Source: JAJPKK01 sp963800215 (GTDB lineage Bacteria; Pseudomonadota; Alphaproteobacteria; Rhizobiales; Xanthobacteraceae). Taken from it: a stretch of DNA of 64,000 nt. The notes under the pieces were generated by a model. That model saw only the letters and a program-made list of their open reading frames with translations, did no database searches and was not told the DNA's origin. The stretch is from assembly GCA_963800215.1 (NCBI GenBank), contig CAWCZY010000014.1:496001-560000 (forward strand), in the 5' to 3' direction. Made by a program: the position numbers and the translations under genes. Below are positions 1 through 9,323 of this stretch, in pieces (within the stretch, counting starts at the first letter, position 1; the number at the start of each line of letters is the position of its first letter).

Positions 1-264
1 CGCGAACATGTAATTGAACCCGAACTGCGGGGTCAGCGCGGCGTCATTGTCGATCTGTACCGTGCGCTTGGCGAACTTCCACAGCCCCTGGCTCAGGCAA
101 TAGGCGACCGCCTCGGACCAGTAGCTGTCGAGCACGCGTCTCGGCTCGCGGTTCTCGGACAGGCTGGCGAGGCGGCGTTCGCCGAGGTGGCCGAGCGCCT
201 CGTTGTAGATGAAGAGCTGGTTGATGCTGCCATTGGCAAAATCAGGACCGAAATCGCCCGACAT
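1..264 (-). CDS. T7 gp11-like tail tubular/head-tail connector protein (partial)
   Basis: Partial: 88 codons are present and the 3' end lies beyond the left edge. The start is an ATG behind a good GAGGAG ribosome binding site that overlaps the end of the upstream gene. The N-terminus contains FIYNEALGHLGERRLASL, then an acidic/Arg stretch and a segment with W, YCL and GLWKFA. This pattern is the usual N-terminus of tail tubular protein A (gp11) homologues in podoviral prophages, which form the ring between portal and nozzle. It follows the tailspike and capsid genes in the same direction, as expected for a late structural operon. Assignment is from motif memory, without an alignment. Confidence 0.6.
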   Translation of the reverse strand, partial: MSGDFGPDFANGSINQLFIYNEALGHLGERRLASLSENREPRRVLDSYWSEAVAYCLSQGLWKFAKRTVQIDNDAALTPQFGFNYMFA

Positions 265-268
265 TCGG

Positions 269-610
269 TTACTCCTCGTGCGGTGTCTCGGCCGCATCGA
301 GCAGCGGCCATGCCCGGAACACGATCAGCGGGCTATACGCCTTGCCGATCAGCTTCTTGAGCAGCGTGATTTCCTCGGACTTCAGGCTGAGTTGGCCTGT
401 CGCCGCTGCCCCCACCCCTGCGTTGTGAATGCGGGAGGCGAGCTCGCCGCGCCTGAACTTCTCCTCCGGTGAAAGACTGCGCTCGTCTTCATAGGGAATG
501 ACCAGCGCTCGCACCGCGGCATTGCCGAGCGTGAAAGGTGTTCTCGCCTCGGTGCCGTCACTGATGGCGGCTCCATCGAGGTCGTTGAGCGCAGTGGTGA
601 AGTCGATCAT
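269..610 (-). CDS. Small phage structural-module protein, unknown function
   Basis: 113 residues, no signal peptide or membrane segment. It starts inside the last codons of the tailspike gene (4-base overlap at 607-610) and stops just upstream of the gp11-like start, so it is translationally coupled on both sides. The sequence has a short acidic and polar N-terminal half containing IPYEDERSLSPEEK and a helical middle. I do not recognise the family. Position suggests a head or tail completion or chaperone role, but that is inference only. Confidence 0.6.
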   Translation of the reverse strand: MIDFTTALNDLDGAAISDGTEARTPFTLGNAAVRALVIPYEDERSLSPEEKFRRGELASRIHNAGVGAAATGQLSLKSEEITLLKKLIGKAYSPLIVFRAWPLLDAAETPHEE

Positions 611-2949
611 GCATCATCTCCTGTTCGGTGTTGCTCCAGCCGTGCCACGCGGTCGTGCAGCTCGAAGATGTAGAGGGCCTGTTCTTCGAGCTTTTCGAGC
701 GCGATGTCGGCGCGCTCGAAAATGTCGGTCGGATCGTCGTCGATGCCGGGCAGACGCAGATTCGCTTCGACATGCTTTTGCAGGTCGTGGAGCGGCATCA
801 ATCCGGGGTAGCTCTTGCGCCGGCGGTTGCCCCATGCCGAGCCGCCGGGTTGCGGTTTCGCGAACTTTTCGATTGCGCCGGTGAAATGCTTTTCGAACAC
901 GTAGTCGGGGTTCGTATAGGCGGTGTTGTTGAGGTAGATGCCGCCGGCGACGTTGATCTTGCCGGCGCCGAGCGCGCCGCCGGTCGCGGCGCCGGCGACG
1001 ACGCTGGCCGAGAATGTCGCATTCTGGCTGGTGTCGAACGTCAGTGCTGCAACATTGTCGGTATAGAGGCTAAGGCCATAATATCCACTCAGCGCCATGA
1101 CGTTGGTGGCACTCCCGCCCAAGAGCGCGCAGGTGTTCCCAAAGCCGCCGATACCATAGCCGCCGACCTGCACCGTAAATTGCGCTCCCAGGTTGTTGCC
1201 GTAGGCCCCTGACGCCACGACGATGGTGTTGCCGCTGCCGGATCCGAAAGTCGCGCTCCCGTTGGACTGCAGCGACAGCTCCACGACATAGCCGCCGCCG
1301 TTGATCTGGGAGGAGAAGTTGAAAGCCGAAGTCGGATGGGAGGTTCCCGCCGCCGGTGCATTGGTGATCAGCCAATCGACTTGCTGCGATGCCCCCGGCG
1401 TGGATGCCCAGCCCTGGCCGATGAAATGCAGATTCGGAGAATATTGCTGCACCGAAGCGTTCGCGGCGAGCAGGTTTTGGATGACGAGCCCGTCTCCCGA
1501 GGCATTCGGAGCGCCGCCGTTGCCGCCCAGCGCGCTGACCGTGATTGACGTATCGCCGTTGATGGTCGGGTTGACCAGGGGGACTCCTAAGGAAATGCCG
1601 CCGGCGGCAACCTCCATGTAATTCGTCGTGCCGCCGATGTTTTGGAAATAGTGGGTGGTGTTGCGATAGTAATTGGTCGGGTCCGAATTGCCGGACGAGC
1701 CGATCAGAAGCGCGGAGTTTCCGGCGAAATCGTCGGCAATGACGTAACCACTGCTGTTGTAGAGCACCTTGTTGCCGCCGAGATAGATGGCGCCGGCCTG
1801 CGAGATCGCGAAGTTGTTGCTCTGGAACGCGTTGCCGGAGAATACGAACTTGGTGAGGTCGATGCCGGTGGCGGCGCTGAACGTGCTCAGCGTTTCCAGG
1901 TGCGTCCCGATCAACGTCGCTCCGGAATCGACCGGCGCGCGCCCGATGTCGGCCACCTCCGCGAAACAAATGCCGAAATGGAAGCCGGCGCCCGGGCCAT
2001 AAGTATTTCCATTGCTGGCATTCGAGTTGCCGCTGTAAATCGCGATGGCCGCGTCGTTCGAGGAACCCTGCACCGCATTGTACGAGCAGATGTTGATGCC
2101 CCAGTTGTACTTTATCGAGCATCCGGCGGCGTTGAACACGTCGAACTCGTGCGCACTCGCGTTGAAGACGTGGGCGGCGCCCGCGTTCAGCCGGGATTGG
2201 GAGTTCCCGCCGAAATAGGCGCCCAGCTCGGCGCCGAGGGTCCCGCCGTCGCCGGTATTTGTCTCTCCGACGAAAACGCCGCCGACATAATCCCGGAAAG
2301 TGTTCGAGCTGCTCGTGATCCCGGTTTGATAGACATAGCCGAGGAGAGCTTGCCGGGCCCCGGTGGCGGTGGACGATCCGAACTCCTGCAAGCTGACGAG
2401 ATTATTGACGATCCCCGCGGTCTGCCCGTTATCGGCGACGTTGACGAAGCCGAAGTTGAAGCTGGACGTCCGCCCCCCGATCCCCAAGGCGTCCTGGGTC
2501 GTCGAGCGCGTGCCGCCGATTGATCGCGCCCACAGCCATTGCTCTTTTTGGTCGCCATAGGCCTTGGTGATGAACGCGCCGCCGGGGCTGAGCGCGAGGC
2601 CTGGACCGGCATAATACAGCGAGGCGCCCGGGAAGGTCTCCAGGGTGGCGCCGGCGGGGACCACGATCTGAGGCGTGCCGGCCAGATAGCTCGCCGGCGG
2701 CGCCACCACATAGGCGTTCGCCGCCAGAGCGGCATTGAATGCTGCCGCATCGTTCGTCGAACCGTCCCCGGCGGCGCCGTATTGGAAGACCGAATACGTC
2801 AAACCTTGCGACGACGCGACTTGAAAAGCCACGGCATTCATGTCGTGAAGGACTTGCCGCAAGGCGGCGGCCGTGATCGTGCCCGCGTCGTTGCTCGGAA
2901 GCTGGGCGTTGATCTCGGCGTCGATGCCGGCCTGGTTCTGAAAGGACAT
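607..2949 (-). CDS. Phage tailspike/tail fibre with beta-helix body
   Basis: 780 residues. Residues 1-50 form a short helical head-binding region. Near residue 53 the motif VFQYGAAGDGSTNDAAAF appears, the standard entry of pectate-lyase-3 type right-handed beta-helix tailspikes. The middle (about 100-690) is low-charge, Gly/Asn/Ser-rich and repetitive, as in beta-helix or beta-prism stalks. The last 45 residues switch to a charged helix (DIFERADIALEKLEEQ, then DRVARLEQH), a likely trimerising coiled coil. This protein would be the receptor-binding or capsule-degrading tip of the virion. It sits between the 289-residue phage protein and the small coupled gene. The catalytic residues of a depolymerase cannot be named from sequence alone. 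Confidence 0.75.
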   Translation of the reverse strand: MSFQNQAGIDAEINAQLPSNDAGTITAAALRQVLHDMNAVAFQVASSQGLTYSVFQYGAAGDGSTNDAAAFNAALAANAYVVAPPASYLAGTPQIVVPAGATLETFPGASLYYAGPGLALSPGGAFITKAYGDQKEQWLWARSIGGTRSTTQDALGIGGRTSSFNFGFVNVADNGQTAGIVNNLVSLQEFGSSTATGARQALLGYVYQTGITSSSNTFRDYVGGVFVGETNTGDGGTLGAELGAYFGGNSQSRLNAGAAHVFNASAHEFDVFNAAGCSIKYNWGINICSYNAVQGSSNDAAIAIYSGNSNASNGNTYGPGAGFHFGICFAEVADIGRAPVDSGATLIGTHLETLSTFSAATGIDLTKFVFSGNAFQSNNFAISQAGAIYLGGNKVLYNSSGYVIADDFAGNSALLIGSSGNSDPTNYYRNTTHYFQNIGGTTNYMEVAAGGISLGVPLVNPTINGDTSITVSALGGNGGAPNASGDGLVIQNLLAANASVQQYSPNLHFIGQGWASTPGASQQVDWLITNAPAAGTSHPTSAFNFSSQINGGGYVVELSLQSNGSATFGSGSGNTIVVASGAYGNNLGAQFTVQVGGYGIGGFGNTCALLGGSATNVMALSGYYGLSLYTDNVAALTFDTSQNATFSASVVAGAATGGALGAGKINVAGGIYLNNTAYTNPDYVFEKHFTGAIEKFAKPQPGGSAWGNRRRKSYPGLMPLHDLQKHVEANLRLPGIDDDPTDIFERADIALEKLEEQALYIFELHDRVARLEQHRTGDDA

Positions 2950-3067
2950 GGGTCAGGTCCCTCTCGTGTGGGTCATGATCGATCCTTTTTGAAAACTGGA
3001 AGGCCGGCGGATCGCTCCGCCGGCCGTGATCGAACCGCGACAGTTCGCAACAGCGAATTGGCGGCGG

Positions 3068-3937
3068 TCAATTCATCGCGTTGACTTCGAAGAAGTCGAG
3101 CTTGACGTCGTTCGCGGCGCCGGTCGTGTAGGACGAGCCGGTGACCACGAGGGAGATCGCGGCGTTCTCCGCCATGGTCAGGAAGGCGGGGGCGAGAATG
3201 CCGCCGTGCAGGGTGCCGAGAATGGGTACGCCCTGCGCGTATTGCGTATTCGAGCCGGCGGCGCCGTATTTGAACAGGTTGGCCATCGCCGACCATCCCG
3301 CGGCATTGTTCGCCGTGGTGCCGTTGACCCACGCGCCGCTATCGCAGATCGTGGTGCCCGAGGTCACCGTGCCGCCGGAGATCACGCCGTTGGTCGTCGT
3401 CTGTCCCGACATGGTCGGGTTCGCCCACAGCTTGAAGCGCTTGTTGTTGGTGGTGGCTCCGGTGATGCCCTGCGCGGTGATGCAGAGCCCGCGGCCGGCC
3501 ACGTCGAACGCACCGGCCGGGATCACGATGCCGGCCAGGATGTCATCTGTGGTGTCGGCGCCGTTGCCGGCAATAGGATTGCCGACGTTGCGGTAGAGGT
3601 TGCCTTCCTCGGCGAAAGTCGCAAGCGAGGTCCCCTGCGTGGAACCGCCGAAGACGGTCGATTCACCCGGTGCATTGGGTGGAACCCCCAGGGTCGCCGC
3701 GCCGTTGGAGATCGACGCCACCTGCAGTGTGAAGGCGCCGGGCAGGCTCTGGTTGATGACGTAGACGAGATCGCCCACGCCCATCCCCTTGCCGCCGGTC
3801 GAGACGGCGGCGTCGGTGATGTAGCCGGAACCGAGCACGGTCTGGACGGAATCGGTCGTGATATAGGCCCATTCCTTCCAGGCGCCTTCGACCAGGCCGC
3901 CGCCGAGATAGGAGAGCGTATTCGTGGTGTAAGCCAT
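3068..3937 (-). CDS. Conserved phage virion-module protein, unknown function
   Basis: 289 residues, beginning MAYTTNTLSYLGGGL, rich in Gly, Ala, Thr and Val with few charges. The composition suggests a beta-rich extracellular or virion protein. There is no signal peptide. It follows the capsid gene after 15 bases and precedes the tailspike gene. Proteins of this type and position recur after the capsid gene in rhizobial prophages; I know of no assigned function. A head decoration or capsid-associated role is possible but unproven. Confidence 0.6.
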   Translation of the reverse strand: MAYTTNTLSYLGGGLVEGAWKEWAYITTDSVQTVLGSGYITDAAVSTGGKGMGVGDLVYVINQSLPGAFTLQVASISNGAATLGVPPNAPGESTVFGGSTQGTSLATFAEEGNLYRNVGNPIAGNGADTTDDILAGIVIPAGAFDVAGRGLCITAQGITGATTNNKRFKLWANPTMSGQTTTNGVISGGTVTSGTTICDSGAWVNGTTANNAAGWSAMANLFKYGAAGSNTQYAQGVPILGTLHGGILAPAFLTMAENAAISLVVTGSSYTTGAANDVKLDFFEVNAMN

Positions 3938-3952
3938 GATGATGCTCTCCCG

Positions 3953-4786
3953 TCAGGTGTACTTCGAGCCATCGTGGTTGACCACGACGACACCGGCGTT
4001 CTGCAGCAAGGCGCTGCCCATGAAGATCGAGGAGCGCGCCCAGTAATAGGCGTTCTCCTCGTTGTAGCCGGCGCGGACATCCATCTCGCCGGTGTTCACG
4101 GCGTGACCCACGGCATCGCGGTGGAACGCAAAGCACTGCTCGGCCGAGGTGCCGACGCCGGGGATGTGCGGATGGAAGATCCAGTTGAAACCCGCCCAGC
4201 GCCGGAACCGTCGCGATGCCCCGGTCAGAGGCGTGATCTCGACGTAATCCGACTTCTGGAATTCGGGGATCTGCATGAGGTAGGCCCGCATGGCGGGCGA
4301 ACCGACGAAGAACATGTTGTCTTCCTCGGTGGTGTCGACATCCTGCAGGTCGAGATGCGCTAGCGCACGGGTGGCCAAAGCAAGAGTCATGGTTTGCGCC
4401 GAACCGAGATTGTTCGACGCGCCCGCGAGCATCCCCAGGATGTCTTGGTCGATCTTGCGGTTCATCACCTTGACCGTCGACATCTGCATGATGCGGCGGC
4501 CGTCGCCCTGGGAGGCGAAGATGTTGAACTCGGTGCGCTGGGGCTTGTCGTGCCACTCGATGAGAGTGGCGGGCACCTGGGTGAGGCTGTCGACGCGGGG
4601 CGGGATGTTGCCGTTGAGCCCGCGCGTGACGGCGGTTGCACCGCCGGAGCCGGCCACCAGGAACATCGCCTGGTTGCCTTTGATCACCGCTTCAGTCGTG
4701 CAGATGGTCCGGAGCCATGAGACCCCCTGCTCGAACTGGGCGATGAACTCCTGGCGGTACTGGATTTGGAATGCCGAGTCGGCCAT
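3953..4786 (-). CDS. Phage major capsid protein
   Basis: 277 residues, close to the length of the short HK97-fold capsid proteins (Phage_capsid_2-like) found in podoviral prophages. The N-terminal helix (FQIQYRQEFIAQFEQGVSWL), the RVDSLTQVPATLIEW segment and the later KVMNRKIDQDIL segment are typical of that group. The ATG follows GAAGGA at proper spacing. In T7-like gene order the capsid gene follows the scaffold gene directly, but here the scaffold gene lies 6.8 kb away across a block of TonB-system genes on the other strand. Downstream genes continue the late operon. Confidence 0.8.
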   Translation of the reverse strand: MADSAFQIQYRQEFIAQFEQGVSWLRTICTTEAVIKGNQAMFLVAGSGGATAVTRGLNGNIPPRVDSLTQVPATLIEWHDKPQRTEFNIFASQGDGRRIMQMSTVKVMNRKIDQDILGMLAGASNNLGSAQTMTLALATRALAHLDLQDVDTTEEDNMFFVGSPAMRAYLMQIPEFQKSDYVEITPLTGASRRFRRWAGFNWIFHPHIPGVGTSAEQCFAFHRDAVGHAVNTGEMDVRAGYNEENAYYWARSSIFMGSALLQNAGVVVVNHDGSKYT

Positions 4787-5233
4787 GGATCCAGTCCTTC
4801 GAGATCATTGCTGGGTGAGCCTCCGTTCAGGTTGTCTTCGTCGCGTGACCCAGGTTGTCCGCGTGCCATGCAGTCGGCATGGTGGGCGGGGCTGCGGCGG
4901 TGCGCGAAGGGCGTCCCATCGGCGGGTGAATGCACGGGCCGGCCGGGGCCGCAGCGGCAGCCTGCCAGAGGCAGGACCGTCCGCGGGTTGTCCGATCGCG
5001 CGCGCGAATGGGGTGAGCGGCGTCGCCGCCGAACCATAGGCTTTCTTGTTCGATGGCGAGGCGAAGGAGTGCGCCGGGCGCGAGCGTCAATTGCGTCGCG
5101 GCTCGGAGCCAGCCCAGAGGTGTTACCCCACCGACACATGTAGCAAGGATTCATTAACTCCTGGGGCGAGGGGTTCTAAAATGCTGGCGGTTTTGCTAGA
5201 CTCGTCACCCAAAGGCACAAGGTGCGTTCGCCG
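4787..5233. other. Non-coding junction between capsid gene and TonB block
   Basis: About 450 bases without a convincing gene. The left end carries the ribosome binding site of the capsid gene (minus strand). The right end should carry the promoter of the plus-strand DUF2946/TonB-receptor block; a TTCATT...TTCTAAAAT stretch near 5151-5180 is the best promoter-like run. No transposase, integrase fragment or obvious direct repeat marks this border of the block. Confidence 0.5.
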
Positions 5234-5644
5234 ATGCGTTGGTTCCGGTCGCACAGGCTCAAGGTGGCGTCACTGGCGCTGTTCGCGCTGGCGTGTCAGT
5301 TCGTGCTCGCCTTCGGACATGTCCACCTCGACCGTTCTATCGGCAATTCCAACAGTTGGACGATTGCGGCCGCGGCCGGAAAAGCGGTTGTGGCGCCGGC
5401 CGGTAAAGTCACATCCGCCGACCTTCCGGCTTCGCCTGGCAAAAGGAACCCGAGCGGCCTTGGCGACGATTACTGCGCCATTTGCGCCAGCATCAGCTTG
5501 GCGGGTGCGCTCGTCGTTCCGCACGCCCCGACCCTCCTGGCGGGAATTTCATTCTTCGAGGAATTGCATTGGTCGTTCGAAGCCGTGCAGGCTCGGTCGA
5601 TCGGCCGTTTTCATTTCAACGCCCGCGGTCCCCCCACTGCTTGA
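5234..5644 (+). CDS. DUF2946-like small membrane-anchored/secreted protein
   Basis: 136 residues from the ATG; an in-frame GTG four codons earlier is an alternative. The N-terminus is basic (RWFRSHRLK) followed by a hydrophobic segment (VASLALFALACQFVLAFGHVH). The middle holds a paired-cysteine motif DDYCAICASISLAG. Short proteins with a leading membrane segment, a GHVH-type region and a later C-x2-C are typical of DUF2946, often found next to TonB receptors and copper genes. A role in metal handling at the envelope is inferred from this neighbourhood. It is the first gene of the plus-strand block interrupting the prophage. Confidence 0.55.
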   Translation: MRWFRSHRLKVASLALFALACQFVLAFGHVHLDRSIGNSNSWTIAAAAGKAVVAPAGKVTSADLPASPGKRNPSGLGDDYCAICASISLAGALVVPHAPTLLAGISFFEELHWSFEAVQARSIGRFHFNARGPPTA

Positions 5645-5781
5645 CGCAATGGCCTGAGTCGCCCGCATCGCCGGTGAGTTCGGTGATGCAGGAGACTGAT
5701 GGCATTGGGCGAAGTTCGCCCGTATTGCAGCGCGATTTCGATCGCGCGGATCAGGCAGCAAATCCGTGACAGGGGTCCACA

Positions 5782-8244
5782 ATGAGTTCTTCAGTTCGTA
5801 TCGGTCTGCTTCTCGGCGGATCAGCAATTGCCGTGATCGCGGCGTGGAGCGCTGCGATCGCTCAAGAGCCGGCCACACCGCAGGCACCGGCGCCGGCCAC
5901 GCCGCCGTCGGCGGTACCGGCGACGACCGCGCCGCAATTGACGACACCGCAATCGGCGGGGCCACAGACCACCATGCCCGAGATCACGGTGACGGCACCC
6001 AAGGAGACGCCGAGGGCTGCCCCCAAGCGGGCAGTAACCGCCGCCCCGACGCGCGGGACCGCGGCGCCTGCGGCCCCCGCACCGAGTGCCGCGCAGACAG
6101 CGGCCGCGCAACAGGCCGCCGCCACGCGTGCATTCACCCAGAAGGTCGAAACATTCAACCAGCAGCGCGAAAACTTGCTGCCGAAGACGGGAACGTCTTC
6201 AACCGAACGGACCGCCGCGGAGATCGAAAACGCGCCTGGGGGGGCCAACCAGTCGGTCGGAGACCTTCTGGTGTCGCAGTTCCCCGGGGTCTCGCAGGAC
6301 TCCACGTCGAGCGGCGACTATCACGTGCGAAACGACCACGCGAACGTGCAATTTCGTATCAACGGCGTTGTGCTTCCCGATGGCATTTCCGGGTTCGCCC
6401 AGTTTCTCGAGACCAGCTTCATCGGAAAGATGGCGCTCATCACCGGGGCGCTCCCGGCCCAATACGGCCTTCACAACACTGCCATCCTCGATATCACCAC
6501 GAAAGACTTCAGCACCAATCCGCAACAGGGCTCGATCGGTGTCTATGGCGGCACCTACGGCACGATAACGCCGACCTTCGAATATGGCGGCAAGTCCGGC
6601 AATACCGAATATTTCTTCGCCGGCCGCGAATTCCAGAACTTCCTCGGTCTAGAAAACCCGACCGGCAACGCCACCGCTCTTCACGACTTCACCACTAAGG
6701 GCGGGTTTTTCGGCTACACCACGACGTTTCTCGACGATTGGACCCGACTGAGCACGATCACCGGCGCCCAGACCACGAAGTATCAGATCCCGACCAATCC
6801 GGGTCAGCCGGTATTTCCGGGATTGTTTCCGATCTTCGGCGTCCCCGCCACAGGTGGAGATTCCGCCAAGATCAACGAGGTGCAATACGAGAAGAACGCC
6901 TACGGCGTGCTCGCATGGAACCGCGATGTCGGCGATGTCAATCTGCAGCTCGCATATTTCTCTCGGTACAACAGCCTGGATTTCGTGCCCGATATCTTCG
7001 GCGACCTGCTCTTCAACGGCGTCGCCTCCGACGTCTATCGAAGCTCGTTCATGAACGGCCTTCAGGCCGACGGCGCCTACAAGATCAACGACGTGCACAC
7101 CATCCGTATGGGATTCAATTCGAGCGTGGAGCAGGGCATCGTCAAGACCGTCTCTACTGTCGAACCCGGCCCCGGATGTCCCACTGCGTGCGTCGGGACC
7201 GGAGCGCCGTTCACCTTCGCCGACCCGAGCGTTCATATCGGCTATCTGCTCGGCGGCTATGTCCAGGACGAGTGGCGGCTCACGCAGAACCTCACGCTCA
7301 ACCTCGGGGCGCGCTTCGACGAGATGATCCAGTACATCGACAAGGACCAGCTCAGCCCGCGCGCCAATTTCGTCTACAAGCCGTTCTGGGGCACGACAAT
7401 TCATGCCGGCTACGCCAAATATTTCACTCCGCCGCTGCTGACGCTCGAGGCGCAGTCAAACACCGCACTGTACGCGGGCACGACCGGCGCGCCCCCGTCG
7501 CCCGCCCAGAACCTGATCCTTCCCGAGCGCTCCAATGTCGTCGATGCCGGCATCACCCAGCAGGTGCTGCCGCAGTGCCCGACGGCAGCAGGCGTGCTTT
7601 ATGACAAGGCGCCGATCGCCGCCGTGCCGGCGCTCAATTGCCCGAGCCTGGAGCTCGGGATGGACGGCTTCTACAAACGGGCCCAGGATCTCCTCGATGA
7701 CGGACAGTTCGGCGCCGCCTACACCCTGACCGCGTTCAATTACGAAAAGGCTGAGAATTGGGGCGTGGAGTGGAAGGCGAGATTATCCATCAACAGTTTC
7801 ACGGCCTATGGGAATTTTTCCTGGGGGCGAGAAACCGCGAATACCGTCGTATCCAACCAGACGCTGTTCTCACCTGAAGAGCTAAACTACATCGCCCATC
7901 AGTATATCAACACCGACCACTCGCAGCTTTTGAGCTCCAACGCCGGCATGTCGTATCTGTTCTCGGACGGCACCCGGGCCAGCATGAACATGGTTTATGG
8001 CAGCGGCCTGCGCCAAGGCTTCGCCAATGTCGACCATGTTCCGGCCTATGTGACCTTCAACTTCGGCCTGCAGCGCCAACTCTGGGAACACGGTCTGTTC
8101 GACAAGCCGATCACAGGGCGTTTCGACGTCGTCAACGTCCTCGACCGGGTCTACGAGCTGCGCAGCGGCAGCGGCATCGGCGTGTTCGCGCCGCAATACG
8201 GTCCGCGTCGCGGCTACTATGCCGGACTGTCACAGAAACTCTAG
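5782..8244 (+). CDS. TonB-dependent outer membrane receptor
   Basis: 820 residues. A signal peptide ends near AAIAQ (residue 28), followed by a long Pro/Ala/Thr linker with MPEITVTAP at about residues 71-79, which resembles a TonB box. A plug domain follows (about 120-260, with NQSVGDLLVSQFPGVSQD and VRNDHANVQFRINGVVLP), then a 22-strand-type barrel region ending in YGPRRGYYAGLSQKL. It imports a ligand, probably a metal chelate, using ExbB/TonB energy. Genes for ExbB and TonB lie 1-3 kb downstream on the same strand. The substrate cannot be told from sequence. The receptor lies inside the prophage head-gene region, which is unusual. Confidence 0.85.
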   Translation: MSSSVRIGLLLGGSAIAVIAAWSAAIAQEPATPQAPAPATPPSAVPATTAPQLTTPQSAGPQTTMPEITVTAPKETPRAAPKRAVTAAPTRGTAAPAAPAPSAAQTAAAQQAAATRAFTQKVETFNQQRENLLPKTGTSSTERTAAEIENAPGGANQSVGDLLVSQFPGVSQDSTSSGDYHVRNDHANVQFRINGVVLPDGISGFAQFLETSFIGKMALITGALPAQYGLHNTAILDITTKDFSTNPQQGSIGVYGGTYGTITPTFEYGGKSGNTEYFFAGREFQNFLGLENPTGNATALHDFTTKGGFFGYTTTFLDDWTRLSTITGAQTTKYQIPTNPGQPVFPGLFPIFGVPATGGDSAKINEVQYEKNAYGVLAWNRDVGDVNLQLAYFSRYNSLDFVPDIFGDLLFNGVASDVYRSSFMNGLQADGAYKINDVHTIRMGFNSSVEQGIVKTVSTVEPGPGCPTACVGTGAPFTFADPSVHIGYLLGGYVQDEWRLTQNLTLNLGARFDEMIQYIDKDQLSPRANFVYKPFWGTTIHAGYAKYFTPPLLTLEAQSNTALYAGTTGAPPSPAQNLILPERSNVVDAGITQQVLPQCPTAAGVLYDKAPIAAVPALNCPSLELGMDGFYKRAQDLLDDGQFGAAYTLTAFNYEKAENWGVEWKARLSINSFTAYGNFSWGRETANTVVSNQTLFSPEELNYIAHQYINTDHSQLLSSNAGMSYLFSDGTRASMNMVYGSGLRQGFANVDHVPAYVTFNFGLQRQLWEHGLFDKPITGRFDVVNVLDRVYELRSGSGIGVFAPQYGPRRGYYAGLSQKL

Positions 8245-8277
8245 GGCCCGGCGAGCCCCGAGCAAGAGGTGATTCCA

Positions 8278-8373
8278 ATGAAAAGAATTCTTTTAGCTGG
8301 CTTGCTGACGAGCACCATCCACGAACGCGACAACATCGTGCGCTTCGGCGTCAACTACATGTTCGGCTACTGA
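8278..8373 (+). pseudogene. Remnant of an outer membrane beta-barrel gene (internal deletion)
   Basis: A 31-codon reading frame behind an AGAGGTG-type ribosome binding site. It joins a signal-peptide start (MKRILLAGLLTS) straight to a typical Omp25-family last strand (NIVRFGVNYMFGY, then stop). The whole barrel between them is missing. The simplest reading is an internal deletion of a porin-like gene; the intact Omp25-like gene follows 15 bases later. It could still be translated as a tiny peptide and couple translation of the next gene. Confidence 0.6.
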
Positions 8374-8388
8374 TCGGGAGGAGTGGCA

Positions 8389-9132
8389 ATGTCTGGCATC
8401 GGGAACATAAATTGGGCGGTTGCGGTCGCACTCGCCGTGAGCTTGAGCGCGCCGGCCGGCGCGGCCGATCTGCGGCGGGCGCAGCCGCAGCCCTACGTGC
8501 CGCCGCCGCCCGTCTGGACCGGCTTCCATGTCGGCGCGCATCTCGGCTATGCATTTGCGGGCGAGGATGCGGCCAGCACATTTTTCGGAACGCCCGTAAC
8601 GTTCTCCACCAATCCGAGCGGGGTGATCGGCGGCCTGGAAGCCGGCTACGATTATCAATTCTCGCCGAATTGGCTGGTCGGCGCCGAGCTCGAATTCTCC
8701 TGGGCATCGGCCAGCGGCAACTTCAATTTCATCACCACGACGCCGGCCGGCGGCGTGGCCAGCGGCATCTTCAACAGCAATCACGATTGGTACGACACCG
8801 CCACCGGCCGCGTCGGATACGCCATCAGCGATTGGCTGCTGTACGTGAAGGGCGGCGGCGCGTGGATCAACGCGGATTATGGCCTGGCGGTGAGCGGACC
8901 GGCCGGCGGCGGCTCGGTCAACGACACCCGCGGCGGATATGCGGTCGGCTTGGGGGCCGAGTGGATGTTCGGGCCGGGTTGGTCGACCAAGCTCGAATAT
9001 AATTATCTCGGCTTCGGCACCGCTTCTTACGCACTCGGCGGCGTTGGAACAACCGTCAACACGCGTGTCCAGCTGATCAAGGTCGGCGTGAACTATCATC
9101 TTCTGCCGGGTGGAGTTTTCGGCTGGTTGTAG
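8389..9132 (+). CDS. Omp25-like outer membrane beta-barrel protein
   Basis: 247 residues from the ATG at 8389, chosen because GGGAGGAG ends 5-6 bases before it; the GTG two codons earlier overlaps that site. A cleaved signal peptide ends at PAGAADL, followed by a Pro-rich PYVPPPPVWTGFHVGAHLGY, the hallmark of the Rhizobiales Omp25/Omp31 family. Alternating strands follow (AGYDYQFSPNWLVGAELEF, GWSTKLEYNYLGFG). The family C-terminus normally ends in an aromatic residue after the last strand; here extra residues LLPGGVFGWL follow. It is probably a structural eight-stranded barrel. It sits between the TonB receptor and exbB. Confidence 0.75.
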   Translation: MSGIGNINWAVAVALAVSLSAPAGAADLRRAQPQPYVPPPPVWTGFHVGAHLGYAFAGEDAASTFFGTPVTFSTNPSGVIGGLEAGYDYQFSPNWLVGAELEFSWASASGNFNFITTTPAGGVASGIFNSNHDWYDTATGRVGYAISDWLLYVKGGGAWINADYGLAVSGPAGGGSVNDTRGGYAVGLGAEWMFGPGWSTKLEYNYLGFGTASYALGGVGTTVNTRVQLIKVGVNYHLLPGGVFGWL

Positions 9133-9323
9133 CCGGGGCTTGGGCTGAGAGCCTGAGCATTTAGCGGGCGGGGTTTCCGCCGACCAAGACAGGGTTGAAG
9201 CGTTGACCGAGAGAGAAACGAAATGGGGGGCACGGCGAACAAGCAACTTTTGGTGAGGCATCGAATCGGAGCGCGGATCATCATGTTTGAGCTAAGTATT
9301 TGGATCTTTGGAAGGGCCATTTG

